From positions 150,088,096 through 150,152,095 of the forward strand of contig CM065802.1 in the NCBI GenBank assembly GCA_033398695.1: a stretch of 64,000 nucleotides of DNA, written 5' to 3'. The position numbers and the translations under genes were made by a program. The notes under the pieces were generated by a model, which saw only the letters and a program-made list of their open reading frames with translations, did not search any database and was not told where the DNA came from. The stretch's first letter is position 1, and each line of letters begins with the position of its first letter. Source of the stretch: Orobanche coerulescens. Taxonomy: Eukaryota > Streptophyta > Magnoliopsida > Lamiales > Orobanchaceae. Positions 34,708 to 46,427 of this stretch are shown here, piece by piece.

Positions 34708-35230
34708 TGTAATATCCGGCTATAATTTTTTATTTTTACCATTATATTGTATGTATTATATGAGTATCGTTGTATTGTGTTTGTATTTATACAATATTTA
34801 TTATAATGAGATACTTTGGAATCAAACTATTTATGTTCGATGTTCGTATTGTCTTGACTGTTAGACGTTGTAAGTTGTTTTTCTGATTAAGTATATTAGA
34901 TCTAGCATAGCTACAGTCACTGCCTAGTGTACGCTATCATGACGCGTGTTACGTACATTAAGCTTGACAGATTACGTATGTAACCGAGGGTATCACATCA
35001 CATCTCAACTTTTGGCGTGTGGGGTCGTGCATGGCTGAAATGTTTGGCTTGATTATGAGATTTCACCTTATTTGGTCTAGTGTAAGTTGATGAACGTTTT
35101 CCATGAGTTTTTAATAAGTGAACTTGCTATTTTTGCAATCTAAAGACATGTTTTCATAATTGATTTTCAGCAAAGTCATTTTCATCCTTCAGTTCTATGT
35201 TAGAAAGTGAGAGCTGTAGGTCTTCTTGTT
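34708..35230 (+). mobile_element. Gyp-C 3' LTR (LTR-4), truncated
   Basis: TGTAATATCCGGC after the tract GAGGGAGGGAGTA. Contains three dyad copies (34925, 34949, 34972) and ends without the hairpin or GGTGTTACA, where copia-like sequence begins. Confidence 0.75.
34925..34983. repeat. Dyad array remnant in LTR-4 (three copies)
   Basis: TAGTGTACGCTA at 34925, TTACGTACATTA at 34949 and TTACGTATGTAA at 34972; spacings 24 and 23. Confidence 0.85.
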
Positions 35231-35232
35231 TT

Positions 35233-35367
35233 TGTTAGGAGTGTGCCCTCGAATGCCACCCAGAGGATATAAGAGTGAGGGCATTGTACTTGTTGTTATG
35301 TAAATCTTTATCCGAAGGCAATTGTATGTTTCTTTATTTACTGGTAGTCACTGGCATTCCTCACTCG

Positions 35368-35416
<49 letters not shown>

Positions 35417-36250
35417 GTCCGTGTATTTGAGAGCAAAACATTCCACTCCTTATTGGACAAGGGGATCGGCACTGGAAAGGTTTATGGCTCAAATACTTAA
35501 TCGTTCGCAAATCGATGAAACTTGACTGGGTGTTAAGTTTATGTGAAGACTTGTATAACGTGTTCTTTGACTTGGAGAGTGCATGTCGATCACTATTGGT
35601 TAGTGGGAGCACAATTTATAGGTATGCAATATCACGAAGTTCACTCCGCAACATATATAATATTACACTGACGTCTCATAGCCATCTCAATGAGCAACTC
35701 AAATCTCTATGGACTTACTTCTCCACACCTCAATATGAACGAGCAACTAAAATCCTTACGTACTTATTGTTGGGAAAATGTAATTAGATTTTGATAATGC
35801 AAACCCCCGTATTTTTACTTAGATTTGTTTTAGTCTTAGACTAGAAGTATATCATTGTCTTAAATCAAGACTCAAGTATCGATGATACAACAAGAGTTTT
35901 TCAGAGCACTCACAACACCAGAGCCTGATACAGAGTATACAGTACTTTAAGAAGCACATAACGCCTGTCAAGAACGACTATCTTCATACAACAAATAAGC
36001 TTCATGCAATAATAAAATTTACTCAAGTATGAAGATACAACAACAATCGTTAGTATAAGAGAATAAAATAACCAAACGTATTCCGACATGGACTGAACTT
36101 TTAATGTGAATATAGACATGCATAAACTCCAAAGACAGAAAATAAACTGCATGAAATGTGAATCTCAGAACTGAAATATTATCATTTCAAAAATTCAAAA
36201 AGCTCCAATTTTAGGAAGTGTTAGAAATCTCACCAACCAACAACGGTCAT
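35233..36250. mobile_element. Possible Ty1/copia LTR debris
   Basis: TGTTAGGAGTGTGCCCTC at 35233 resembles a copia LTR start, and TGTTGGGAAAATG at 35772 resembles another. No paired end, target duplication or coding remnant was found, so boundaries are uncertain. The stretch contains the AT microsatellite and no gene. Confidence 0.35.
35371..35410. repeat. (AT)20 microsatellite
   Basis: Forty bases of uninterrupted AT dinucleotides. The Tyr-Ile repeat ORF here is an artefact of this. Confidence 0.97.
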
Positions 36251-36254
36251 ATTT

Positions 36255-36989
36255 CACTATAAGAAAAATGCAAGTAACCGAAGAAAATTCCGTTGGAAGA
36301 AGCTACAAAATCCGTCGGTAAATAAACCACGGACGAAATTACTGACCGAAAGTTTCTGTCTAGAAAATGCTGGTGAGTAAGAACTTTCCAACGGATTATA
36401 TATTCGTTGTCAAATTAACGACAGAAATTTGTAGGTAAACCTGGTCAATAAAATGGACTTCGAATAAAAAAAATTTGTCGGTATTTATGACGAAACCTAT
36501 AATATCCATCTCGAAAACTTTGATGGTTTTGACTGCTCATCGGAAGTGCCGACGCATTTTTCGTCGTGAATTACTGACGGAAGACTTTTCGTCGGTTAAT
36601 TTTTTGCCTTAATGTACTGACGGATTTTTCAGTCGATAATTTATATACTTTTGTTGTTATATTTTTCATTTTTCTGGTTGTCTGTATACACCTGTACCAT
36701 ATAGTTATACCTGTATATGTACTATGATATAATACGAAGAACACTGGTTCGCCAATTACAAAAATAAACCCAATACAATAAAATAAATCAAACGTAATTA
36801 ATTACATAGAGATTTCGTTTACAATGTTGAAATCAATCAAAATATACAAAAATAATATACTATGTAGAGTGACCATCATTCCTCGGTGGTGGCTGAGGAA
36901 TGGGGAATTGTCCCTGCTTCCGTAGATCCTGCATCATTTGTGATATGATGAAGAGCATGAGTGTCATCTCCATCAGGTTCTCGATGCAT
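36255..36989 (-). mobile_element. One terminus of a CACTA transposon
   Basis: CACTATAAGAAAAATGC at 36255 is a CACTA-type terminus. The next 400 bases hold many degenerate CCGTCGGTAA and GACGGATTT subterminal motifs in both orientations. On the minus strand at 36862-36990 the frame reads LMLFIISQMMQDLRKQGQFP then a Pro run and a stop, similar in style to the C-terminus of the Transposase_24-type protein, so the element reads leftwards. It is cut at about 36990, where gypsy pol begins. Confidence 0.65.
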
Positions 36990-39250
36990 TGAGGCAGGAA
37001 CAACTTTATGGACAATTGTCCAAATGTGAATTCTAGATGCGTGAAGTTATATTTCTCGGACATGTGATATCAGCTGATGGGGTGAGAGTAGACCTACAGA
37101 AGACAGAAGCTATCCAAGACTGGCTACCACCAAAGAACGTAAAGGAAGTACGCAGTTTCTTGGGACCAGCAGGTTATTACCGACGGTTCGTGGAAGGTTT
37201 TTCCAAGATTTCCCAACCGATGACTAATCTGTTGAAGAAGGATAAGAAGTATTTATGGTCAGAGTCATGCCAGCATAGTTTTGATGAACTCAAGAGTCGG
37301 TTGATTTCGGCACCTATTTTGGTTCTACCAAAAGGAACAGAAGGATTCGTGGTGTATAGTGATGCGTCAAAACAGGGCCTTGGATGTGGGCTAATGCAGA
37401 ACGGGAAGGTGATCTCCTATATCAAGACAGCTATGACCTTACGAGGTAAACTACCCCACCCATGATTTGGAACTTGCAGCTGTGGTGTTTGCTTTAAAAA
37501 TCTGGCGTCACTATCTATATGGAGTTACCAGATTTTTACCGATCACAAGAGCCTGAAGTACATATTTACTCAGAAGGAGTTAAACATGAGGCAGAGAAGG
37601 TGGCTAGAACTAATCAAAGATTATGATATCGAGATCCTTTATCATCCGGGAAAAGCAAATGTAGTTGCCGACGCTTTGAGTCGTAAGACAATACAGGAAC
37701 AGATGCTTGCCCGATTGATAGTTCAGAGAAAATTGCAGTTAGAGTTCGTGAGGTCGGAAATTGAGGTTTGGTTACAGTTTATTCAGGGATAACTTTGCAC
37801 ACTTGAGATTTCATCGTCCCTTGAGGATATAATTAGATCGAAGTAGGTTACAAACCCATTTTTATCTCGAGTTCGGGATGAAGTAACTCAAGGGAAAGCC
37901 CCTGGATTTGTGATCCATGAGGATGGATTGATACGCTTTAGGAATCGAGTTTGTTTACCCACAGATGAAGATTTGAGGAACTCTATCCTAAGAAAGTCTC
38001 ATGCTACCCCGTAGTCTATTCACCCGGGGTCTAGCAAAATGTATAAGGATTTGAAGTAGTATTATTGGTGAGGGAATATGAAACGTGAGGTTGCAGAGTT
38101 CGTTTCGAGGTGTTTAACCTGTCAACAGGTTAAGATTGAGCATCAGCGACCCGCAGGAATGCTGAAACCGCTCCCGATTCCCGAGTAGAAATAGGAGTAC
38201 ATATCGATGGATTTTATCACTTGCTTACCAATGAGTCAACAAGAGATGAATATGATTTGGGTGATTGTTGATCGTCTGACCAAATCAGCCCACTTTTTGG
38301 AGATTAAAGATACATGGGGACCCGAGATATTGGGCCAGCTGTTTATCAAATAGATTGTAAGATTACATGGTACCCCCAGGAGTATTGTATAGGATCGTGA
38401 TGGGCAATTCGTGTCACACTTCTGGAAGGCCGTTCATCATGTGATGGGCACACAACTGAACTTTAGTACGGCATTTCATCCGCAGACTGATGGTCAGACT
38501 GAGAGGACTATCCAGACTCTAGAGGATATGTTGAGGGCGTGTGTTCTTGATTGGAAGGACGGTTAGGAAGCCCAATTATCTTTGGTGGAATTCACTTATA
38601 ATAATAGCTGGCATGCTTCGATTCAGATGGCACCTTATGAAGCAATGTATCGCCGTCGTTGTAGATCTCCTTTGTGTTGGGACGATCCATCTGAATCCTT
38701 GGGTACGGAACCCGATATGTTGCTATCATCCCGTGAGAAGATCGCTCTGATTAGGAGTCGTTTGTTAATGGCTCAAAGCCAACAGAAGTCTTACGCAGAC
38801 AACCGTCGACGACCACTTGAGTTCGATGTTGGCGACCATGTGCTAATGAAGGTATCTCCTACTCGAGGTGTTTTTCATTTTGGGAAGAGGGGCAAGCTGG
38901 GTCTGAGGTATATTGGGCCGTTTGAGGTTTTGGAATGAGTGGACGATCTAGCCTATCGTCTGGCGTTGCCACCAGCTCTGAGTCAGATTCATAACGTGTT
39001 CCATGTGTCCCAGTTGAGGAAATATATTGCTGATCTGAGTCATATACTTCAGTTCGATGAGATCGAGATAGCGGAGGATCATTCGTACGAAGAGCGTCCC
39101 GTACGGATACTTGAGAGGAGAATCAAACAGTTGCAGAACAAGACAATTCCCCTACTGAAGGTTCAGTGGTCACGACACGGAGTCGAGGAGGCCACGTGGG
39201 AAATGGAGAGCAGCATGCAAGAGAGGTATCCCGAATTGTTTACCCTTTAG
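36990..39250 (+). pseudogene. Gyp-D: chromovirus pol, RT end to chromodomain
   Basis: Starts at LRQEQLYGQLSKCEF, after the RT catalytic core. Then [33 protein letters not shown], RNase [20 protein letters not shown] (frame changes near 37420 and 37530), [31 protein letters not shown], the zinc region CLTCQQVKIEHQRPAG, core [97 protein letters not shown] and a chromodomain LKVQWSRHGVEEATWEMESS ending at 39250. About ten stops. Same family as Gyp-B and Gyp-C; better preserved than Gyp-C. Confidence 0.92.
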
Positions 39251-39834
39251 TTTCGGGGACGAAACTCCTTTTAAAGGGGGGTATGTAATATCCGACGAAA
39301 TTTATTACCTACTGTTGTATTATTCGGATAATTAAAATATAGTTGTAGTTTTGTTGCATTTGTTTAATGTTTATTGCTGTTGGAATATATCATAATACCG
39401 TTATATTATTCGGATAATTAAAATACCGTTTAATGTCTTGACTATAACTATCATTCGCATTGTGATTGATTTCTTGACGTTGTGTAGATTGGTACATTTT
39501 TAGGTTACTAATTATGTGTTTAACGTATGTTGGTCCCAAGAATGATGAAGGCTATCCTCACTGTACCAACACAAGTCTTTTCTAGCGCGCTTTTGTCCTC
39601 AATCACGCGCACCTATGAGATGGATACCAGAAAAGAGATGCATCTTGTTGGTATGAGTAGTCCAAATTAATTCATTTAACCACTTTCTAGTGGCAGTGCA
39701 GAGCCCCTTACTAAGCGACAGGTGGACATGAGGGGCTGCACCATTAGGATGCCGTGGGTTGGGATGTTAAGCCCGGCCAGTTACGTTCTCCCGAGTTGAA
39801 GGTGAGGACACTGGATGCAAAGTATTCCCAACAA

Positions 39835-39852
39835 CCCCCCCCCCCCCCCCCC
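39835..39852 (-). repeat. C18 run (polypurine tract of Cassandra)
   Basis: Eighteen C on the plus strand, that is G18 on the element strand, adjoining the left (3') LTR. Confidence 0.9.
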
Positions 39853-39884
39853 AGCGTACGCCAGAAGACTCGAACCCGCGCCTC

Positions 39885-39896
39885 GCTCTGATACCA
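39885..39896 (-). other. Cassandra primer-binding site
   Basis: On the minus strand TGGTATCAGAGC, complementary to the 3' end of initiator methionine tRNA, two bases from the right LTR. Confidence 0.9.
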
Positions 39897-39982
39897 ATTG
39901 TTGGTCCCAAGAATGATGAAGACTATCCTCACTGTACCAACACAAGTCTTTTCTATCGCGCTTTTGTCCTGACTCACGTGCA

Positions 39983-40053
39983 CCTGGGAAACTTCCTAGG
40001 AGGTCACCCATCCCATTACTACTCCAGGCCAAGCACGCTTAACTTTGGAGTTT
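39983..40053 (-). other. 5S rRNA-derived pol III promoter block in the Cassandra LTR
   Basis: The minus strand reads AACTCCAAAGTTAAGCGTGC, then TTGG, and later GGATGGGTGACCTCC, matching the internal promoter half of plant 5S rRNA (box A to box C). It is about 70 bases, not a full 120-base gene, so it is not a functional rRNA gene. Confidence 0.9.
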
Positions 40054-40296
40054 CTATGAGATGGCTACCAGAAAAGAAGATGCATCTTGTTGGTATGAGT
40101 AGTCCAAATCAATTCATTTAACCACTTTCTAGTGGCAGTGCAGAGCCCCGTACTAAGCGACAGGCGGACATGAGGGGCTGCACCATTAGGATGCCGCGGG
40201 TCAGGATGTTAAGACCGGCCAGTTATGTTCTCCCGAGTCGAAGGTGAGGACGCTGGATGCAAAGCATTCCCAACAACGTACACTAATACTTGAGCC

Positions 40297-40589
40297 TAAC
40301 GTATGCTATCTTGTTGGCTTTACGTACGTAAGGAAGTGCTTTTTACGTACGTAATGAGTGTAGTCTTATCCGATCTCAACTTTCGGCATGGGGGACCGGG
40401 CATGATTTGAATATTTGACCTTTTTGAGGCAGCCTAGTTGACCTACATTACGTACGTAATGCTCTAAGCCATAACGTACGTAGTGTTTTGAGTCAGTTTC
40501 ACCTGGTAGTTGATTATTTACGTAATACTTTTGGTTTAGCGTACGTAAAGTAGCTAACGTACGTTATCTACATGTGATAACATACGTAA
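40297..40589. repeat. Dyad array in LTR-5
   Basis: Copies at 40297, 40320, 40343 (23 bp each), 40448, 40472, 40537, 40555 and 40578, including TTACGTACGTAA three times and TAACGTACGTTA. One further copy is split by Cassandra (TAACGTA before 39528, CACTA after 40280); rejoined it sits 23 bp before the copy at 40297. Confidence 0.93.
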
Positions 40590-40602
40590 CAAACTGTGCA
40601 GT

Positions 40603-40610
40603 TATAAAAA
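40603..40610 (+). promoter_or_regulatory. TATA box of LTR-5
   Basis: TATAAAAA, 25 bp start-to-start after the last dyad copy at 40578. Confidence 0.72.
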
Positions 40611-42744
40611 GACAACTTGTGTCTTTCATTTTGCACGACCAAACTCCTACTTTCTCCCCTATAATCATCCCATGCCTCCCTAGACTAATTCTACCTTCTT
40701 CTAACTTGTGTTTGAGCTTTGCATCTTGATTTGGAGCTTGTTGATTGGAAGTTTAGAGTTATTCTTGAAGCTTGGAGTGTGTTCTTGTGGTTTTGGTGTA
40801 TTGTTATTCATTTCTGAAGGTATGTTGAACGATTTCACTCTATAATTTCGTAGTTATAATGTTAGTGATATAGTATACTACACCTAATGTTGAATTAATC
40901 AAGTAAAACATGTTTGTAGCTAAGCTTTTAACAACTTAGTGATGAATATGATAATTAAGGGTTTGGAATGATGTGTTCTTGATGTTCTTAATGGTGGTAA
41001 GCATGTTTAGTAGAATCACACTCTTCTTGCTGGACTAATAACATCATTAGGACAATAATAATCCTTATTTCCTTGTAGTTAAGGTTGATTGTTGGAATTG
41101 TTGTCATAAAATATTTTAAAAACTCCTTGATGGATATTAGAAGATTAGAGTGATGTTCTTTTTCATAGGTGTCATATTTGACTCTCTAGGTTAGTAAAAA
41201 GATTATAAGGATGGTGTTAATATGAGATAATCTTCATGATCACAATATGGATTTATAACTAAATAAAGTGGACATAGTGATGAGCTAAGTAGTACAGATT
41301 CTCATTTTCAATCATCCGTAATGTTCTTGATAGATTTAAATGTTATAGGATAATAAGTGTATAACATGTTCTTGATAAATTCTTAGTCATTAAGAATCAT
41401 ATGAATATTCGGTAATGTCTTGTAAACCGATTGTAAGAATGAGTTAATGTAAATAGACTTCTTGGAATAAGATTTCGATATTTTGAGATAAGTGAACTAT
41501 TCAAATGGAAATTAGGATATCGTCTCACAAAATTGGATATCGGTGATTATATGAATGTGTTATTGAGTGAAGTATATTTCATTCAAGGTTGATTGTTCGA
41601 GTATCCGATATTAGTCGAGGACCGTTCGTTCGTTCGACAAGGAAGGATTATTCTCGTCTCCGTATTGAGGCAAGTTATCTTGCTTGGTTATAATGATATT
41701 TGGATCCTTGTGATGGTTATGCGTTTCGTGTATATGAAATACTTATGAATTTGCAATCCGTGATTTGATATTAGTCTTGATGATGTTCCGTTTTCATCGT
41801 GGGATCGCATTCCCAACTTCGTCACCTTTGAACCATTGATATCATTGATCCTTATTGTTATTTTGGTGAGTTTCTTGATCCTTAATCGGATATGTGATTT
41901 ATTGAATTCGTTGTCATGTTGTATAGTGACATATCCGGAATCATATTTGTGTTCCGATTCGTTATTGTGTAGGATTTTTATCCAGGCGCATATATAGTCA
42001 TGCGTGGATGTTTTCGTATTGGACTGTGCACACGAGACGTAGTTCGTGAGGCTAATTAGGTACATTGTCCCACGTATATCCTGGATTCCGTATATGGGGT
42101 GGACATGTGCACTGACACATTTCCGGATCAGGCGTACTGTGGTGTCCATCTTGAGCCATACTATTTCAGTCGTTCATAGTCCATGTATAATTGGATGTGT
42201 TCGACGTTTTGTGACTAATTGTTCATACGCCCGAGGGGTATGATTGTTAGTTGGGATGTTTTCATTGAGATCTAATATATATATGTGGATTGTATAATGT
42301 CTTGAGAAATCAGATATCATGTATATCTGACCCTGTGTTGGGCGAAATACTTGGTATTTTAGATCGAGGAAAAGGCAAGGCACGGTAAGATCATGGTGAT
42401 GGTGAAAGGTTCGAAGGATAGTAGTTCGGGGGGCCCAAGTCTTTTGTTGTCCGGTTATATTCAAAACCGTGTAATGTTGTCTTTTCGCTTTATTTAAATT
42501 GTTAACTGAATGTATTGTTATTTAAAGTATATTCCATCTCCATATGGTTTATACTCGTGTCTTTGGATCCTGTGTATATTAAGGCCGTTGGCCATACTAT
42601 TGTAAACTCCTAATTGGAGTAAGTACTATTTATTGTGGTTCGGTATCACAAGTATTGCGTATTTAATCTGTATTTTGGGTATCGCCTGGTGAGTCCCAGT
42701 GTGGGGTCCACGGCACTGTAATGGCCGCCTTTTGGGGTGTTACA

Positions 42745-43893
42745 AATATGATGCCTGACGTGATATAACATCTCATGTTCATGACCAGTAAAACATAGCC
42801 ATCGTATCATTATCATCATAGTAATCATATTACTAGGGATATCAAGAATAAATATTCTTTAATGCTTTAACGAGCTTTACTATCAAGTCACATACTTGAT
42901 GATCGTAAGCAGAATATTAATTCAATTATATAATCAATATTATAATAATAAATATCCCCACATTATATTATTAAACAATAGAATTAGAGCATTATACTAA
43001 CACTAGTTTCGATTATCTCTGATGATGTTAGCATTGTTATATATAAAAGTCAAGAGCTTTGTGAAGAACCTAGACCGAACCTTTCCATCTAGGCATTGTA
43101 GTTGTTATCCCCCGTGTCCAAGTTATCATGGCAAGTACTTATATTACATCTGATTATATTATATGTTGATTCCATTGTGATAATGTGAAATGTGAAATGT
43201 GATGTGAGATATCCGCCTCGGGATGGTTCGAAAGAACCTTGGGGGACCTATGTTAAGGGGCCTGGTCATGAACGTGGTTTTCCCACCTCGGGACTGTTCG
43301 ACGGGACCTCGGGGGATCTGTGCTAAGGGGCCTGATCACGGGAACTACCTTCGAGTGTTGTGTAATGATGATTTGTTTGAATGATTGACGAATATGAAAA
43401 CTGTTATATTGAAAATGAGAAACTCCACAGTTGGAACATTGTTGTATAATGTTATGTAATTTTGTACTTGCACTAACTATTCGAACGCTAACACCATTAA
43501 ATGGGGGAAATGCTTTTGTGCATTTAACGTGATATTTCTTCTTAGAAGTCAGTATGGGCTCCGCATGGGATTGACGTTCAAGAGAGATGTTAAGAGCTCG
43601 GGTCTAGTAAATGATTTTTAGTCTTTATGCTTGTCAAATTATCATTGAAGTTTTGAGTTTGTCGGATAATTGTTAAAGTCCCATGCATGGGCAAAACTGT
43701 GATGTTTTAATTATGTTGGGTTTTGATCTGACTACTTAAATGTTTTGGCTGAGGCCATGGTCTAACTATTTTATTTTGTGTTATGGAATGTTAGAGTCTG
43801 TTTTACATGTTGTGAAATGGTTTGTCTAAGCCTGATAGACCTCAATGGAAGGATCTAATGTGTGTGGCAACCAGTGATGAATTGGGGTGTTAC
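42745..43893 (+). mobile_element. 5'-truncated chromovirus LTR tail (LTR-6)
   Basis: Ends AATTGGGGTGTTACA at 43893 and carries the family hairpin (TAGACCTC...AGGATCTA, 43836-43857) and the doubled CCTCGGG...GGGGGAYCT block at 43205-43345. The left part (42745-43000) is AT-rich and unassigned; no TGTAATA start is present. Confidence 0.65.
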
Positions 43894-43989
43894 AATGGTC
43901 TGGTGAAAGCAGACGGAGGGGTACGGACCTCAACCGTAGACCAAACTGGAGGATGTGAGGCCATCATAGTTCGTCCTGATCCACCTCTA

Positions 43990-45981
43990 CAAAAATGAGC
44001 ATGATGTCTAGCACCTCACAGGTATGGCATGAAACAACCGTCCTCAGACATTTGGCGCTGATGTGACCCTGCTCCCCACAATTAAGCACACAACGACCAA
44101 ACATTTTGTATTCTCATCATTAGGTTGCAAAGTGTTTGTATTAAATAATGGCAAAGAAAACCTGGGAAATTCGATGCGAAATCCAACTCATGTACTTTTC
44201 TAGGATATTCATTAAATAGGAAAGTCTTTCGTGTTTATAACATGAAAACAAATAAAGTGGAGGAGTCCATCCATGTAGAATTCGATGATGCAATCTCACC
44301 CCCGAGAAAGGTAGCGTGCTTTGATGATGCATGTACACTTCCAGATCTCCAACCCTCAAACGAAATGGAGAAGAGTCCTGAAAACCAAGAAAGAACTCTT
44401 GATGATTTTCCTAACTGTTGGAAGCACATAAGAGATCATCCAAAAGATCTTTTTATTGGAAACATCGAATATGGTGTTCAAACTCGAAGGAGAACTCTGG
44501 ATTATATGAACAACTTTGTATTTGTATCTGATATTGAACCCGAAAATATTTCTGAAGCTCTGGATGATGAGAGTTGGGTTATGACAATGCAAGAAGAACT
44601 TGGGCAATTTGAGCAGAATAAAGTTTGGGATTTGGTTCCATCACCAAAAGATAAATATATTATCGGGACCAAATGTGTGCTCAAAATTAAGGGCGATGAA
44701 GACGATCATCTGGTAAGAAATAAATCTCTTCTAGTTGTCCAAGGGTACAATCAAGAGTAAGGCCTTTACTATGAGGAAAGCATCGCACCCATGGCCCGGC
44801 TTGAATCCATCTGACTGCTTTGCGCATTCGCATCTCATAAGAAAGTCAAACTCTTTTAAATAGATGTTAAGAGCGCATTCCTTAACGACATCATTAAAGA
44901 TGAAGTATATGTAAATCAACCTCCATGTTTTGAGGATCATGACATGTCTACAAGCTCAACCAAGATCTCTATGGATTGAAGCAAGTAGCACGAGCACAGT
45001 ACGATCGTCTAAGCCAATTTCTCATATTCAATGACTATAATAGAGGTAATATCGACAACACCTTATTGTGAAAATATTAAATGAAGATATTTTTGTCTGT
45101 CAAGTTTATGTAGATGATATCGTGTTTAGTGCTACTAACAACTCTACTAAGAATTTGCTAATCTTATAAAGGGAGAATTCGGAACGAGCATGATGGGAGA
45201 ATTAACGTTCTTCCTTGGGTTCCCAATAAAACAATATGAAGATGGAATCATCATCCATCAAACTAAATATACAAACGATCTTCTCAGAAAATCAAAATGG
45301 AAGCCAACAAAGTAATTTCAACTCCAATGTCATCTTCACGAAAATTGGACAAAGACGAGAATGGGAAGTCAGTAGATCAAAAGTTCCTTCAAGGTATGAT
45401 CGGCTCCCTACTTTACTTAACTGCATCTAGATCAGATATAATTTTTGCAACATTTTTATGTACTAGATTTCAATTCAATCCTAAAGAATCTCATCTAATT
45501 GCATGTAAACGAATTTTTTGCTATTTAAATGGTACTATTGGACTGGGATTATGGTACCCATCTTGTCTTAATTTTAATTTAATTGCATACAGTGACACTG
45601 TGGATGTAAAATCGATAAAAAGAGTACAAGTGGTACATGTTATTTTGTTGGCTCATGTTTGATTCATGGGGTAGTAAAAGGAAAACCAATGTAGCAATGT
45701 CTACAGCCGAAGCTAAATATGTAGCTGCCAGCTGTGCATGTGCACAGGTTTTGTGGATTAAAAATGAACTTCTAGATTATAGCATATTTATTCAAAATAC
45801 TCATATTCTATGTGATAACACAAGTGCCATTAATCTTAGTAAAATTCCCATTTTGCATAGTAGAATCAACCACATAGATATCAGACATCATTTCTTACCT
45901 GACCATATACAAAAGAGAGATATCTATTTAACTTTTCTCGGTGTAAAGGATCAATTAGCAGACATTTTACAAAATTTTTAA
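43990..45981 (+). pseudogene. Copia-2: SIRE-like Ty1/copia pol (integrase end, RT, RNase H)
   Basis: Integrase C-terminus (LGCKVFVLNNGKENLGKFDA then FLGYSLNRKVFRVYN), linker with FDDA, RT N-terminus (ALDDESWVMTMQEELGQFEQ, KVWDLVPSPKDKYIIGTK, VVQGYNQE), RT core KLF-IDVKSAFLND, VYVDDIVF with YVDD at 45107-45118, MMGELTFFLGFPIKQYEDG, and RNase H (NVAMSTAEAKYVAASCACAQ, LCDNTSAINLSKIP, INHIDIRHHFLPDHI). The 'NQEEG' and 'MMGEL' style is that of SIRE/Maximus elements. Stops and frame changes are scattered through 44758-45300 and 45660. Gag, protease and most of the integrase are missing. Confidence 0.85.
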
Positions 45982-46103
45982 CCGAGGAGTCTTTTAACAA
46001 AATTCATTTACAACTTGGTATGGGTTATATCGACAATTTTTATAAAGTATTTTCTAATATTGTTCAAATAAAATCAAAAAATAAAAAATCAATTTCCCAC
46101 CCC

Positions 46104-46235
46104 TAGCGCGCGCATACGAACATAGCATAGCGCACGCTAAATCAGCATGTCAAATTTTACACAGCAAACCAAGACAGGACACCTCGGATTTTAGCCTCGT
46201 TAGCGCATGCTAACTCCCACATGTAGCGCATGCTA
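46104..46235. repeat. Dyad array upstream of the Copia-2 3' ORF
   Basis: TAGCGCGCGCAT at 46104, TAGCGCACGCTA at 46128, TAGCGCATGCTA at 46201 and 46224; spacings 24, 73 and 23. TTAAAAG follows at 46253, and the extra ORF begins 190 bases after the array. Confidence 0.88.
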
Positions 46236-46427
46236 ACATGTGTCCGGAACACTTAAAAGTCAAAATCTCCCCTTTACATTCTTTCACAGACCCCACATCA
46301 ATTCAGCGTTCTTGCGATCGGAACTCTCAAAATTTTTCGTCCAAACATCAAATTTCACCACCGAGACTTCATATTATGGCCTCCTAAAGTTATTATCCAC
46401 ATAAATGCAAGTGAATCAAGGGATCCA

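Larger units (their letters stand above)
39528..40275 (-). mobile_element. Cassandra TRIM retrotransposon with 5S rRNA sequence
   Basis: Complete 748-bp element on the minus strand, flanked by the 5-bp duplication ACGTA (39523-39527 and 40276-40280). Two LTRs (39528-39833 and 39899-40275) begin TGTTGG and end CCAACA. Between them are a tRNA-Met-type primer-binding site next to the right LTR and a polypurine tract (C18 on this strand) next to the left LTR. There is no coding capacity, as expected for a TRIM. The right LTR holds a 5S rRNA-derived block; the left one lacks it. Confidence 0.93.
39284..42744 (+). mobile_element. Gyp-D 3' LTR (LTR-5), with Cassandra insertion
   Basis: TGTAATATCC follows the purine tract AAAGGGGGGTA; the end is TTTTGGGGTGTTACA. 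Without the 748-bp Cassandra and one 5-bp duplication it is 2708 bp. Contains the dyad array, a TATA box at 40603, a long AT-rich leader, and a hairpin-like GAGTCCC...GGGGTCC at 42690-42710. Confidence 0.9.

Noticed and set aside
35361..35612. ORF with Tyr-Ile repeats
   Set aside because: Translation of the (AT)20 microsatellite.
36240..36660. Long hairpin or miRNA precursor
   Set aside because: The inverted CCGTCGG/CCGACGG motifs are many, short and scattered, as in CACTA subterminal regions; no single long stem.
39885..39896. tRNA-Met fragment as a tRNA gene
   Set aside because: Only the 12-base primer-binding complement is present, next to an LTR.
39983..40053. 5S rRNA gene
   Set aside because: Only about 70 bases with mismatches, lying inside a Cassandra LTR with target duplication; it is a retrotransposon promoter block.
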